DNA of 64,000 bases from Methanofastidiosum sp. (lineage in GTDB: Archaea; Methanobacteriota_B; Thermococci; Methanofastidiosales; Methanofastidiosaceae): positions 124,001 to 188,000 of the forward strand of contig JABLXD010000001.1 of the NCBI GenBank assembly GCA_013178285.1. The letters run 5' to 3'. The notes under the pieces are model-generated. The model ran no database searches and was not told the DNA's origin. It saw only the letters and a program-made list of their open reading frames with translations. Positions 8,318 through 16,996 of the stretch are shown in pieces. Position 1 is the first letter of the stretch, and each line of letters opens with the position of its first letter. A program made the position numbers and the translations under genes.

Positions 8318-9004
8318 ATGAGAATGCTATCTTTATTCTCTGGTGGAAAAGACTCTCTTTATGCAGCATATCTTGCAATTAAAGAAGGTCACGAAGTTGT
8401 ATATCTTCTATCTCTAGAGTCAGAAAGAGACGATTCATACATGTTTCACGTCCCCAACATCTCTTTGACATCTTTTCAAGCCGAGGCTATGGGTATACCT
8501 TTGATAAGAAAAGGGGTCAAAGGTGAAAAGGAAAAGGAAGTAGTAGAATTACACAATATAATTGGTGAATTTGTAAGAAATAAAGAAATAGACGGAATAA
8601 TAACTGGTGCAATTGAATCGAATTATCAGAGAGAGAGGATACAAAAGATTGCTGACCATTACGGGATATTCCACTATGCCCCTTTGTGGAAAACAGACAC
8701 TAACAGCTATATGGAATCTCTAATTGATAATGATTTTAAAGCTGTTATTGTATCGATTTCCGCACTTGGACTTGATGAATCTTATCTTGGAAAAGTTATT
8801 GATCGAGAAATACTAGCTAAATTGAATATTTTAAACAAGAAATATGGTGTGCATATTGCTGGTGAAGGAGGAGAATACGAAACTTTTGTTATAGACGCCC
8901 CCATATTCAAAAAGAAACTTGTAATAGAAAAATCAAGAAAAATAGTAGAAAATTTAAATGGGACCTTATGGATAGATTCAGTTGCTCTTAAAGACAAATC
9001 ATAG
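8318..9004 (+). CDS. dph6: Diphthine--ammonia ligase Dph6-like (PP-loop ATPase)
   Basis: 228 residues. The N terminus has the PP-loop SGGKDSLYAAYLA and the C-terminal half the family motif GEGGEYETFVIDAPIF. Dph6 amidates diphthine on EF2 using ATP and ammonia, the last diphthamide step. The frame can start at 8300, but the ATG at 8318 (MRMLSLFSGGKDS) matches the usual family N terminus; an ATG at 8324 is equally possible. Its last codons overlap argB (convergent) by six bases. With dph2 at the window start and no dph5 here, the pathway is only partly covered. Confidence 0.85.
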   Translation: MRMLSLFSGGKDSLYAAYLAIKEGHEVVYLLSLESERDDSYMFHVPNISLTSFQAEAMGIPLIRKGVKGEKEKEVVELHNIIGEFVRNKEIDGIITGAIESNYQRERIQKIADHYGIFHYAPLWKTDTNSYMESLIDNDFKAVIVSISALGLDESYLGKVIDREILAKLNILNKKYGVHIAGEGGEYETFVIDAPIFKKKLVIEKSRKIVENLNGTLWIDSVALKDKS

Positions 9005-9838
9005 AACTATTCTTGTCCCACAACTTTCTGGATTTATTAGAGCTTGAAGGATGACATGTTTTGTCTTACCATTTATTACATGAACTTCTCCTACGCCTTC
9101 TTTTAACGCAGAAATAGAAGAGGTTACTTTAGGAATCATGCCCCCCGATATCTTCCCAGTTTGGATCATGTCATCTGCATCTTTTTCAGTTAAAAGTGGA
9201 ATCCTTGTTGATGAATCGTTTGGATCAAGGTATATTCCATCTACATCAGTAATTAACAACAGTTTTTCTGCGCCCATAGCTGCTGCAATAGAATAGGCAA
9301 ATTCATCAGCATTTACGTTGTATCCTCCGTTATCACCCTCCCCTATGGGAGAAATAACAGGTATGTAACCTTCGTCAACTAGAGCCCACAGTAGCCAAGT
9401 ATTAACACAATTGATGTCCCCAACAAAACCGAGATCTACCCCGTCAACACTCTTTTTAGATGCTTTTACTATGCTGCCATCTCTACCTGAAAGACCAACT
9501 GCAGATTCACCTTCATTATTAATCAAAGTTACAAGTTCTCTATTAACTGATCCATGGAGAACCATCTCAACAACTTTCATTGCGTCCTTTTCAGTTATCC
9601 TAAGTCCTTTGTAGAATTCAGACTTGATTCCTAGCTTATCGAGCATTGAAGTTATTTCAGGCCCCCCACCATGAACAATAACGGGCGATGCGCCAAGAGA
9701 TTTAACAAGAGAGATATCTTTAGCAAAGGCCATTTTTAGTTCTTCGTCCTTCATTGCGTGACCGCCATATTTTATCACGACTAATTTGTCCTTTAATTCT
9801 TTTATATCTTCTAGATTATTGTAAAGATCATCAAACAT
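8999..9838 (-). CDS. argB: Acetylglutamate kinase
   Basis: 279 residues of the amino-acid kinase fold. ArgB phosphorylates N-acetylglutamate in arginine synthesis. Motifs: VVIKYGGHAMKDEE (phosphate binding), VIVHGGGPEI, VGDINCVNT, and LLLITDVDGIYLDP in the nucleotide site. Length and order are normal. The ATG has GAGGTG at a good distance, lying over the argC stop codon (CCATGAGGTG), so argC-argB form an operon with nine bases between them. A lysine-pathway LysZ is less likely because no LysW or lysX lies nearby. Confidence 0.93.
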   Translation of the reverse strand: MFDDLYNNLEDIKELKDKLVVIKYGGHAMKDEELKMAFAKDISLVKSLGASPVIVHGGGPEITSMLDKLGIKSEFYKGLRITEKDAMKVVEMVLHGSVNRELVTLINNEGESAVGLSGRDGSIVKASKKSVDGVDLGFVGDINCVNTWLLWALVDEGYIPVISPIGEGDNGGYNVNADEFAYSIAAAMGAEKLLLITDVDGIYLDPNDSSTRIPLLTEKDADDMIQTGKISGGMIPKVTSSISALKEGVGEVHVINGKTKHVILQALINPESCGTRIVL

Positions 9839-9847
9839 TTATACACC

Positions 9848-10888
9848 TCATGGATAAAGAGGAACTACCTTAAGCCCTTCTTTTTCATCAAAACCCATCA
9901 TTATATTCATGTTTTGAACGGCTTGTCCTGAAGCGCCTTTAACAAGATTGTCAATTGCTGAAACTGCAATTACCCTACCTGTTCTCTTATCTGATTTAAT
10001 TCCTATATCACAGAAATTAGAACCAGAAACTGCCTTGGTCTGTGGGAATTTGCCTTCGTCCAAAACTCTAACAAATGGACAGTCCTTGTAGAATTCATGG
10101 TAAAGATCAATGACTTCTTTTGTTTCCATAAACTCGTTGAAAGTCATATAGATTGTTGTAAGTATTCCTCTATTTATTGGAACAAGATGCGGAGTAAATG
10201 ACAGATTTACCTTACCGCCAAAAAGTTTTTCCATCTCCTGCTGAATCTCAGGTGAATGTCTGTGGGTTGCTATTCCGTAAGCTGAAAAGTTTTCATTAGC
10301 TTCTGGGAAATGAGTATTGTTAGTAAGTTTTTTACCTGCGCCTGAAACTCCGGACTTTGAGTCAGCAATTACATCAGCCTTAACAATTTTATTTTTCAAA
10401 AGAGGCGCTGATCCTAAAATTGCACTAGTTGGGTAACATCCTGGATTTGAAATTAGTTTTGCTTTTTTTATTTTTTCTTTGTATAATTCAGGTAATCCAA
10501 AAACAGCTTTTTTATTTAGTTCAGGATCTGTATGTTTTATTTTATACCATTCTTCATACACTGCTAAATCATCGAATCTGAAATCTCCACTCAAATCGAT
10601 TAAGTTAACGTTTTCATTAATGGAATAGATTTTTGAGATAATCTCATTTGACGCCCCATGCGGCAACGCTGCAAAGATAATATCAGATTCATCTATTATC
10701 TTGTTCATGTCCAAAGCTACATAACTCTGGTCAACTAATCCAAAGAGACCTGGATGAACATCGGAAACCTTCTTGCCTGCATAACTTTCTGATGTCAAGG
10801 CCCCTATTTCGATATTTTTGTGATTTAAAAGAAGCCTTAACAACTCTCCGCCCGTATATCCTGTAGCCCCAATAATACTAGCTATCAT
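9848..10888 (-). CDS. argC: N-acetyl-gamma-glutamyl-phosphate reductase
   Basis: 346 residues. An N-terminal Rossmann motif (ASIIGATGYTGGELLRLL) binds NADPH, and the catalytic cysteine lies in NPGCYPTSAILG; the FTPHLVPINRGI motif is also present. ArgC makes N-acetylglutamate semialdehyde from the ArgB product. A longer frame runs to 10906, but the ATG at 10888 gives the usual N terminus; TTAAAAGC about 30 bases upstream could be the TATA box. First gene of argC-argB, divergent from the aminotransferase gene. Confidence 0.93.
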   Translation of the reverse strand: MIASIIGATGYTGGELLRLLLNHKNIEIGALTSESYAGKKVSDVHPGLFGLVDQSYVALDMNKIIDESDIIFAALPHGASNEIISKIYSINENVNLIDLSGDFRFDDLAVYEEWYKIKHTDPELNKKAVFGLPELYKEKIKKAKLISNPGCYPTSAILGSAPLLKNKIVKADVIADSKSGVSGAGKKLTNNTHFPEANENFSAYGIATHRHSPEIQQEMEKLFGGKVNLSFTPHLVPINRGILTTIYMTFNEFMETKEVIDLYHEFYKDCPFVRVLDEGKFPQTKAVSGSNFCDIGIKSDKRTGRVIAVSAIDNLVKGASGQAVQNMNIMMGFDEKEGLKVVPLYP

Positions 10889-10964
10889 GATTAAAACTAG
10901 ATGCAATTTGCTTTTAAGGTTTAATACCGAAATTATTAAATATAATTTTCACTAAGTAGAGGGT

Positions 10965-12116
10965 ATGGTAAAAGTTACTTCTGGTGTTTCAAAGATTAAA
11001 TTATCGGGTATAGAAGAAATGAATGAGCTTGCTAAAAAAGTTGAAGGTCTTATTAATATGGGCCAGGGAAAACCTGTTTTTAAGACACCTCTTCCTGTAA
11101 TAAACGCTGCAAAAAAAGCTCTTGATGAAGGACATACCAAATATACCCTATCGCGTGGGATTGAGGAATTAAGGGTGGCTCTTGCAAACAAAATGAGAGA
11201 TTACAATAAAATTGATGCAACGCCTGAAGAGATACTTGTAACGGTCGGGGTAAGTGAAGGCATATCAATTTCTCTTCTTAGCTATGCAGAAAAAGGGGAC
11301 AAAGTCATTATTCCAACGCCGTCACATCCTTTTTTTAGGATAATGGCAGGATTTGTTGGGGCAGATATTGTGGAAGTTCCTTGCAAAGAGGGCGATTTCT
11401 CTCTTGATATTGAAGCTATTGAAGATTTAGTAGATGACAAAACAAAAGCTATGTTAATTAATGTACCAAATAATCCCACGGGTAAAATATACGATGGGAT
11501 GCAACTAAAGAAACTACAACGAATGGCAGTTAACCAAGATTTTCTTGTAATATCCGATGAAATATATGATTACATTGTTTTTGAAAAAAAGCATGAAAGT
11601 ATTGCAAAATATGGAAAGGAGAATATAGTAACTTTATCAGGATTTTCAAAGGCCTACTCTATGACAGGATGGAGGATAGGTTATATGCATTCAACTGAAG
11701 ATATAATCAATAACATCCTGCCCATACACAATAGTCTAGTTGTAAGTGCTCCAGACTTTATCCAAGTAGCTGCACTAAAGGCAGTAAATGATGAAACTTC
11801 CTTAAATTTTGTGAAAGCAACAACTGAAGAATACAAGAAAAGAAGAGATTTTGTTGTTAAGAGATTAAACGAGATTGGACTTCCTTCAAATCTCCCTGAA
11901 GGTGCATATTATGCATTCTCAGATGTTTCATCTTATAGAATGGATTCGTTGGGCTTTGCAAAGTTCTTATTGAAGGTCGCAAAGGTATTATGTGTGCCAG
12001 GGATTTCTTTTGGAAAAGATTGGGATGGGTATGTAAGATTTTCATTTGCTGATGTTCCTCAGAGTGACCTAGCTGAGGCGATGGACAGAATTGAAAAAGT
12101 AATGAAGAGGATTTGA
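10965..12116 (+). CDS. Class I/II PLP-dependent aminotransferase
   Basis: 383 residues of the AspC fold-type I family. Visible motifs: VGVSEGISISLLSYAEKGD, NVPNNPTGKIYDG (substrate/cofactor-binding Asn), SDEIYDYIVF (Asp contacting the PLP pyridine) and LSGFSKAYSMTGWRIGY with the Schiff-base lysine. The exact substrate (aspartate, aromatic acids or alanine) cannot be told from the sequence. TAGAGGG precedes the ATG at 10965. The CoA-binding protein gene follows four bases after the stop, so the two are probably one operon. Confidence 0.88.
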   Translation: MVKVTSGVSKIKLSGIEEMNELAKKVEGLINMGQGKPVFKTPLPVINAAKKALDEGHTKYTLSRGIEELRVALANKMRDYNKIDATPEEILVTVGVSEGISISLLSYAEKGDKVIIPTPSHPFFRIMAGFVGADIVEVPCKEGDFSLDIEAIEDLVDDKTKAMLINVPNNPTGKIYDGMQLKKLQRMAVNQDFLVISDEIYDYIVFEKKHESIAKYGKENIVTLSGFSKAYSMTGWRIGYMHSTEDIINNILPIHNSLVVSAPDFIQVAALKAVNDETSLNFVKATTEEYKKRRDFVVKRLNEIGLPSNLPEGAYYAFSDVSSYRMDSLGFAKFLLKVAKVLCVPGISFGKDWDGYVRFSFADVPQSDLAEAMDRIEKVMKRI

Positions 12117-12120
12117 TTTT

Positions 12121-12534
12121 ATGGATTTTAAGTCATTTCTTGACAAAAAAAATGTAATTGCTATAGTAGGGGCATCTGACAATAGAGACAAATATGGGAA
12201 TATAATCTTTAGGGATTTACGAGATGCTGGCTACAAAGTAATTCCCGTAAATCCAAATGCTGATATTGTAGAAGGTGAAAAGTGTTATCACTCTCTTTCA
12301 GAGATACCTATCAAAATAGATGTTGTTGATACAGTAGTTCCCCCTCATATAACAGAACAAATAGTAAAAGAATGCAAAAAAATAGGTATAACTAAAGTCT
12401 GGATGCAACCAGGATCTGAATCTGAAGAAGCCATAATATTCTGCAAAGATAATGGAATAGAAGTAATCTACGAAAACTGCATCATGGCTCAAAGAAGATT
12501 TTTAGAGGCTGAACAGAGTAGAAAATCGAATTAA
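12121..12534 (+). CDS. CoA-binding domain protein (YccU-like)
   Basis: 137 residues forming a single Rossmann-fold CoA-binding domain: AIVGASDNRDKYGN at the nucleotide loop, YKVIPVNPNADIVEG, IDVVDTVVPPHI and VWMQPGSESEEAI. The family binds CoA (one member binds it in stress response); no enzyme activity is known. It follows the aminotransferase gene directly. The TATA box for the next gene (TTTATAAAT) starts right after its stop. Confidence 0.85.
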   Translation: MDFKSFLDKKNVIAIVGASDNRDKYGNIIFRDLRDAGYKVIPVNPNADIVEGEKCYHSLSEIPIKIDVVDTVVPPHITEQIVKECKKIGITKVWMQPGSESEEAIIFCKDNGIEVIYENCIMAQRRFLEAEQSRKSN

Positions 12535-12538
12535 AAAT

Positions 12539-12550
12539 ATTTATAAATCG
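12539..12550 (+). promoter_or_regulatory. TATA-box promoter of the surface protein at 12569
   Basis: ATATTTATAAATC lies directly after the CoA-binding gene and about 20-28 bases before the ATG at 12569. That distance matches archaeal TATA-to-TSS spacing, so the transcript is probably leaderless. Confidence 0.5.
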
Positions 12551-12568
12551 ATTATTAAATTAATCTTT

Positions 12569-13423
12569 ATGAAAAAGTATGTTATATCTTTAATTATATT
12601 ATTGTTGACCTTGAATTTAGTTTCAGCTGAAAAAACTATATTGGTTGATAAATATCACGATACCGATAACTGGTGGGGAGATCCTCAAGGTACAGGTAGC
12701 ATATTATTTCAAGAGTTATCTGCCATGGGATTCAATAATAAAGTCCTTAATGACCCTTTTTCTCAGGATACCTTGAATGGTAGCGATATTGTAGTTCTGT
12801 GGAATCCAAACAATCCTCTAGACGATAGTGAGATCACTGCTCTTGTAAAATACGTTGAAGGTGGGGGGAGTATACTTGTTCTTGGCTCTCATGAGGCGGA
12901 TATGATTGAACCTACCAGAGAATCTATCAACTCACTTCTAGGGCACTTTGACATTAGAATAATGAAGAATGGAACAGACGATCCTACAAACAGAAAAGGT
13001 TGCAGCTGCACTCCAATTATCCACAATTTATCAAAACATCCAACAACTGAAGGAATTAATTCCATTATTCTTTACAAGCCAGCGTCTCTTGAGATCAAAA
13101 ACAAGGCTATTGCAATTGCAAGAGGTGACAATGATACTTTCTCTATTGGTAGTGAGCCTATTGGGGGAGAAAATGTAATAGTAGTTGCAGTTTCTCAAAA
13201 AGGAAGTGGGAAAGTAGCAGTAATAGGAAGTTCATTTATTTTTGATAATGGAAAGATAGGGGATATGGATAACAAGGTATTTGCAAAGAATCTCTTCACA
13301 TGGCTTGGGGACACTTCTAATCAATCTATCCCATCTTGGGCATTATACCTCTCTTTAGTAATAATAATATTCGCTGCATACATTATATACTTAAAAAAGA
13401 AAAACACCGAAAAACAAGATTGA
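12569..13423 (+). CDS. Exported membrane-anchored protein with GATase1-like/DUF4350-type domain
   Basis: 284 residues: signal peptide (1-20, ending VSAE), a Rossmann-like domain (ILVDKYHDTDNWWGDPQG near the start, DIVVLWNPNNPLDD, VEGGGSILVLGSH, KVAVIGSSFIFDNG) and a C-terminal membrane helix (ALYLSLVIIIFAAYIIYL) with a basic tail. The fold resembles that of the larger surface protein at 6795-8267. The core carries a Cys pair (KGCSCTP). Function unknown. It starts four bases before the EamA exporter gene, a possible operon. Confidence 0.65.
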   Translation: MKKYVISLIILLLTLNLVSAEKTILVDKYHDTDNWWGDPQGTGSILFQELSAMGFNNKVLNDPFSQDTLNGSDIVVLWNPNNPLDDSEITALVKYVEGGGSILVLGSHEADMIEPTRESINSLLGHFDIRIMKNGTDDPTNRKGCSCTPIIHNLSKHPTTEGINSIILYKPASLEIKNKAIAIARGDNDTFSIGSEPIGGENVIVVAVSQKGSGKVAVIGSSFIFDNGKIGDMDNKVFAKNLFTWLGDTSNQSIPSWALYLSLVIIIFAAYIIYLKKKNTEKQD

Positions 13424-13427
13424 TCTA

Positions 13428-14294
13428 ATGGAACATAAAGATAGTTATCTGGGTGCATCTTATACATTTCTTGCCGTGATTTTATGGAGCTTCATAGGTA
13501 TACCTGTAAGGTGGATACCTGAAGTAAATTCTGGGATGATAGTTGCGTATAGATTTCTCTTCGCGTCATTAGTTTTATTGGTCTACGGCATAGCTACAAA
13601 AAAATCATCAAATATCAAAATAAAGCCCAAAGACATCCCTTACCTAGTAGTGCCTGCAATATTACTTTCATTTACAATTTATACATATACAATAGGACTT
13701 AAAACAACTACTATAGCAAACACGGTCTTTTTGCAGCAGATGGCCCCACTTTATGTTCTTATCATATCGGCATTACTACTAAAAGAAAAAGCGTCAAGGA
13801 AAACTGCTGTTGCTGTATTGATTGGTATTACTGGCGGATTTATTATTTTTTATTATGATCTTTCTTCGATGAGTGTAACTACAAACTTCTATGGAAACGT
13901 GATGTCAACTTTTTCGGGATTTGGATGGGCCCTATACACAATAAGCATAAGGGCACTTGGAAAAAAGTATGATGGCCTCACAACTACGCTCTGGATGTTT
14001 ATCTTTGCAACTATAATTATGTCACCATTTTTCTATGGCTCTGAGATACTTACACCATTTTCTATTTTAATGTTATTTATACTAGGATTCCTATGCACTG
14101 CTGGAGCATTTCTACTTTATAGCATTGCATTAAAACATATTATCGCAACAAAAGCCTCTGTGATAGTGTTGGCGGAAGGTGTTTTAGCAGGCATCCTTGC
14201 CTATGTAATACTTAGAGAAACAGTTACTCAAGGCACAATAATTGGAGGGGCATTGATCTTAATTGCTATAACGATAATTATAAGAGAAAAATAG
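13428..14294 (+). CDS. EamA/DMT-superfamily transporter
   Basis: 288 residues with about ten hydrophobic helices in two EamA repeats of five. The first repeat contains GMIVAYRFLFASLVLL and NTVFLQQMAPLYVLII, the second YTISIRALGKKYDGL and ATKASVIVLAEGVLAG, matching the two halves of the drug/metabolite transporter family. Substrate unknown; exporters of amino acids or other metabolites are common. The gene follows a surface protein with a four-base gap and ends one base before the convergent UbiD gene. Confidence 0.88.
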   Translation: MEHKDSYLGASYTFLAVILWSFIGIPVRWIPEVNSGMIVAYRFLFASLVLLVYGIATKKSSNIKIKPKDIPYLVVPAILLSFTIYTYTIGLKTTTIANTVFLQQMAPLYVLIISALLLKEKASRKTAVAVLIGITGGFIIFYYDLSSMSVTTNFYGNVMSTFSGFGWALYTISIRALGKKYDGLTTTLWMFIFATIIMSPFFYGSEILTPFSILMLFILGFLCTAGAFLLYSIALKHIIATKASVIVLAEGVLAGILAYVILRETVTQGTIIGGALILIAITIIIREK

Positions 14295-14295
14295 A

Positions 14296-15576
14296 TTATT
14301 TTTTAAGAAAATTAATGGCTCTTTTATATCCCTCGTTGTTCTTTAGGGGCATTGTTGCATCTATTCCCATCTTCGCTGTTGTGCCGTCACCTTTAACGGA
14401 AGGATCAAGGCTTGACCCTGCGGCATTGTTAACAATCAACAGATCTTTATCTGCTTGAAATCTAGTTGCAATGGCCCACTCTACGTCAGTATCGGAATAA
14501 ATGTCAATATCTTCATCGACTATGACAACTCTCTTCATTGAGGGGTGGGAGGCAAGTGCAGCCATTATGGCATTCTTTCCATCTCCTTCTTTTTGTTTTT
14601 TGATTGATACAACTCCGTGAAGCCAGCAGTCGCCACCCTCAGTCAATCTGACACCGTATACCTTTGGAACAACTTTTGATACGCCCTCATATATTATAGG
14701 CTCTCTTGGCATGCCCATCAAAAGAAAATGTTCATATCCTCCTGGCATGAGTGCATGGAAAAATGCATTTTTTGCTTGATATACCTTTTCTATCTTTACA
14801 ATAGGCTGCTTTCTAACAAAATCATAAGTTCCAGTTATATCAACAAATGGACCTTCGTCTCCTTCTTCAAGAGTTATCTTTCCACAGAAAACAAACTGAG
14901 ATGAGGTTGGAACATCTATCCCATTTTGAAATCTATAAGCAGTAAGCTCGCTACCAATTCCCATTTTCTTCAATGAATTTGCAATTTCAAGCTCATTTAT
15001 TCCATAGGATATTGACATCGCAGCGGGCAATAGAACATAAGGAGGAAGGCCGATGACTAGGACTATTTCTAAATCCTTGCCCTTTGATTTTGCCTCGTTA
15101 TACATTGCAAAAAGATGTCTGGGAACTATTCTAATTGTAAAAGTATCTTTTCCTGTTACCATCATCCTGTGAAAAGACATGTTTCTATTACCTTTTTCAT
15201 CTTTTACAAAAACAACACCTGACGTAACGTAAGGGCCTCCATCTTGGGGGTAATGATATTGAATTGGAATTTTTCTAAGATCAAAATTTTTAATCTCATT
15301 TTCAAGAAAAGGGGCTTTATTAACAGTTTTATAGGGCGTGGGCTTATCCATTGCTTCTTTCAATGAAAAAAGTAGCTTTGACTTATCCAATTTAAGATAA
15401 TTTGCTACTCGATCTCTAGTAGACCATATATTACAAAAAACATCATACCCCATATCCCTGAATTGCAATATCTTAGTAGGATTGTCATGAACTATCTTAG
15501 CCATCTCGTATTTTTCTAGCTCTCCATCAATTTTGATAAAATCCTTTTCATGAGCGATAAATTCTCTAATATACAT
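14296..15576 (-). CDS. UbiD-family decarboxylase, probable anhydromevalonate phosphate decarboxylase
   Basis: 426 residues of the UbiD family, which uses prenylated FMN. Visible stretches include SGVVFVKDEKGNRNMSFHRMM, IRIVPRHLF, IVLVIGLPPYVLLPAAMS and FVDITGTYDFVRKQPI (the YDFVRKQP segment is near-invariant). Archaea use a UbiD homologue of this length to decarboxylate trans-anhydromevalonate 5-phosphate in the archaeal mevalonate pathway. The aconitase-X subunit of the same pathway lies at 41.7 kb, which supports this over an aromatic-acid role; the assignment remains inference. The prenyltransferase UbiX needed for the cofactor is not in the window. Confidence 0.75.
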   Translation of the reverse strand: MYIREFIAHEKDFIKIDGELEKYEMAKIVHDNPTKILQFRDMGYDVFCNIWSTRDRVANYLKLDKSKLLFSLKEAMDKPTPYKTVNKAPFLENEIKNFDLRKIPIQYHYPQDGGPYVTSGVVFVKDEKGNRNMSFHRMMVTGKDTFTIRIVPRHLFAMYNEAKSKGKDLEIVLVIGLPPYVLLPAAMSISYGINELEIANSLKKMGIGSELTAYRFQNGIDVPTSSQFVFCGKITLEEGDEGPFVDITGTYDFVRKQPIVKIEKVYQAKNAFFHALMPGGYEHFLLMGMPREPIIYEGVSKVVPKVYGVRLTEGGDCWLHGVVSIKKQKEGDGKNAIMAALASHPSMKRVVIVDEDIDIYSDTDVEWAIATRFQADKDLLIVNNAAGSSLDPSVKGDGTTAKMGIDATMPLKNNEGYKRAINFLKK

Positions 15577-15621
15577 AAAAGCACCTAGAATATCACGGGT
15601 TAAAAAGGATAAAAGCCTTTC

Positions 15622-16860
15622 TCATGAATTCATCCAGTCTGATAAAGTTTTCTGTCTGTGTTTAAATCCCAATATTTTACTCTTTTCCCTATATTTCTCA
15701 AAAGGCAATGATAAAATTTCTGAAGCTTTTCTCAGGACTTCTTCTTCAGTATCAAAAGAATCAGGCTTTTTTTGTAAAGCATTTCTTGTTATCTCTCTTA
15801 CCCTCCAAACACCAACTGGAGTATGGTAAGAAGGATGGACCTCCATGAATACAAGAGCCCCTGCTTGTCTTCTGCTTTCAAAGAGATGCTCAGTTACTGA
15901 AAATCTTGCAGCATAGTATGCGCCTGCAGTAAGCGATGCATACTCCTTCCTTCCATCAAATAATTCATAGTCAGATATAACATTTGGAGAAAGTGAACTT
16001 TCTAAGAATAATGAGCCGGGCAGCCAACACTCAAGAAACTCATAACACCACATAGAAGGGAATAGAATAACTACAAATCTATTTCCGACGTCTTCGTCAT
16101 GATATATTTCAAATTTATTTATTTCTGGAGAAGATTTTACCTTCTTTAAGTGAAATTTAGAAAGAGAATCATCGGTCGCCGTAATACTCCATCTGGTGGG
16201 CACTAGTTTTCTATTTTTTTGCTCTCCCAATAGTCCTGCTGACAATAGTTTTGAAATATGGGATACAGGAATGTCTTTGTCATAAAGTAAAGATATTCCT
16301 TTTGATGCTTTGATATCATCAGAATTAATCTTGTCCACAACTCTTGGAACTTTTGGATTTTCTGATATTTTAAAGCTTTCAACAAAACCAGAAGGGCCGG
16401 TAGGTGGAGAAAACTGGGAGAATTCAAGTCCGAAGTGAGGAGTTTTCTTTAAAACTAGTTCAACATCTACGGGTTTTTTTGACATCACGATTTCTTGACT
16501 TTTTTCTAAATACCCTTTAGGGTTTTTAGCATCTGAGACCTTCACAAATTCCTTTGATCTTACAAGAAGAGATCTAAACTTTATAATTTCATCAAGTTCT
16601 TTACCATGCCAGCCTTCTGGGAGGTCGAATATTTCTGTGTTTTCATGAACTGGTGGAACTAATGGCCCAACTAGAACTTTTGGATAGTTCCAATCCCCCA
16701 CAAAAAATGCAGAAGGGGAAGCGCCAAAAATATCCTTATTGATTAAAGGAACTATTGCTTCTCTTATCCTTTTCTTTTCAATTATTGGACAGATATCTCT
16801 ACCACAGAGTTTTTTATGGCCCCTGCAAATGGTGCAAAGATTAGTTTTTGGGGCATGCAT
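15622..16860 (-). CDS. nreA: NreA-type DNA repair protein
   Basis: 412 residues. An N-terminal four-cysteine zinc motif (CTICRGHKKLCGRDICP, spacing C-x2-C-x6-C-x4-C) precedes the Nre domain with GDWNYPKVLVGPLVPP and an EFSQFSPPTGPSG stretch. The C terminus ends QKTLSDWM, which matches the PIP-box pattern Q-x2-L-x2-W-x used to bind PCNA. Haloarchaeal NreA works with PCNA in repair of DNA damage. The frame extends three codons to a TTG, but the ATG at 16860 is the natural start. It is divergent from the PEP-utilising enzyme gene. Confidence 0.88.
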   Translation of the reverse strand: MHAPKTNLCTICRGHKKLCGRDICPIIEKKRIREAIVPLINKDIFGASPSAFFVGDWNYPKVLVGPLVPPVHENTEIFDLPEGWHGKELDEIIKFRSLLVRSKEFVKVSDAKNPKGYLEKSQEIVMSKKPVDVELVLKKTPHFGLEFSQFSPPTGPSGFVESFKISENPKVPRVVDKINSDDIKASKGISLLYDKDIPVSHISKLLSAGLLGEQKNRKLVPTRWSITATDDSLSKFHLKKVKSSPEINKFEIYHDEDVGNRFVVILFPSMWCYEFLECWLPGSLFLESSLSPNVISDYELFDGRKEYASLTAGAYYAARFSVTEHLFESRRQAGALVFMEVHPSYHTPVGVWRVREITRNALQKKPDSFDTEEEVLRKASEILSLPFEKYREKSKILGFKHRQKTLSDWMNS

Positions 16861-16952
16861 GTCCAAAATAGAGAAGTTAGTTATTTATGATTATTGGAAT
16901 AACATATAGAGATTTTTATAATAAATATAAGAAAATTTAGGAAAAACAAAGT

Positions 16953-16962
16953 TTTATAAATA
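16953..16962 (+). promoter_or_regulatory. TATA-box promoter of the PEP-utilising/CrtC-like operon
   Basis: TTTATAAATA in an AT-rich leader. The expected start of transcription, about 25-28 bases downstream, falls near 16980-16986, after the first in-frame ATG (16973) but before the ATG at 16997, which also has an AAGAAGGG ribosome site. So the box favours the later start of the protein. Confidence 0.5.
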
Positions 16963-16996
16963 TAATAATAAAATGACTAAAAAAAGAAGGGATTTT

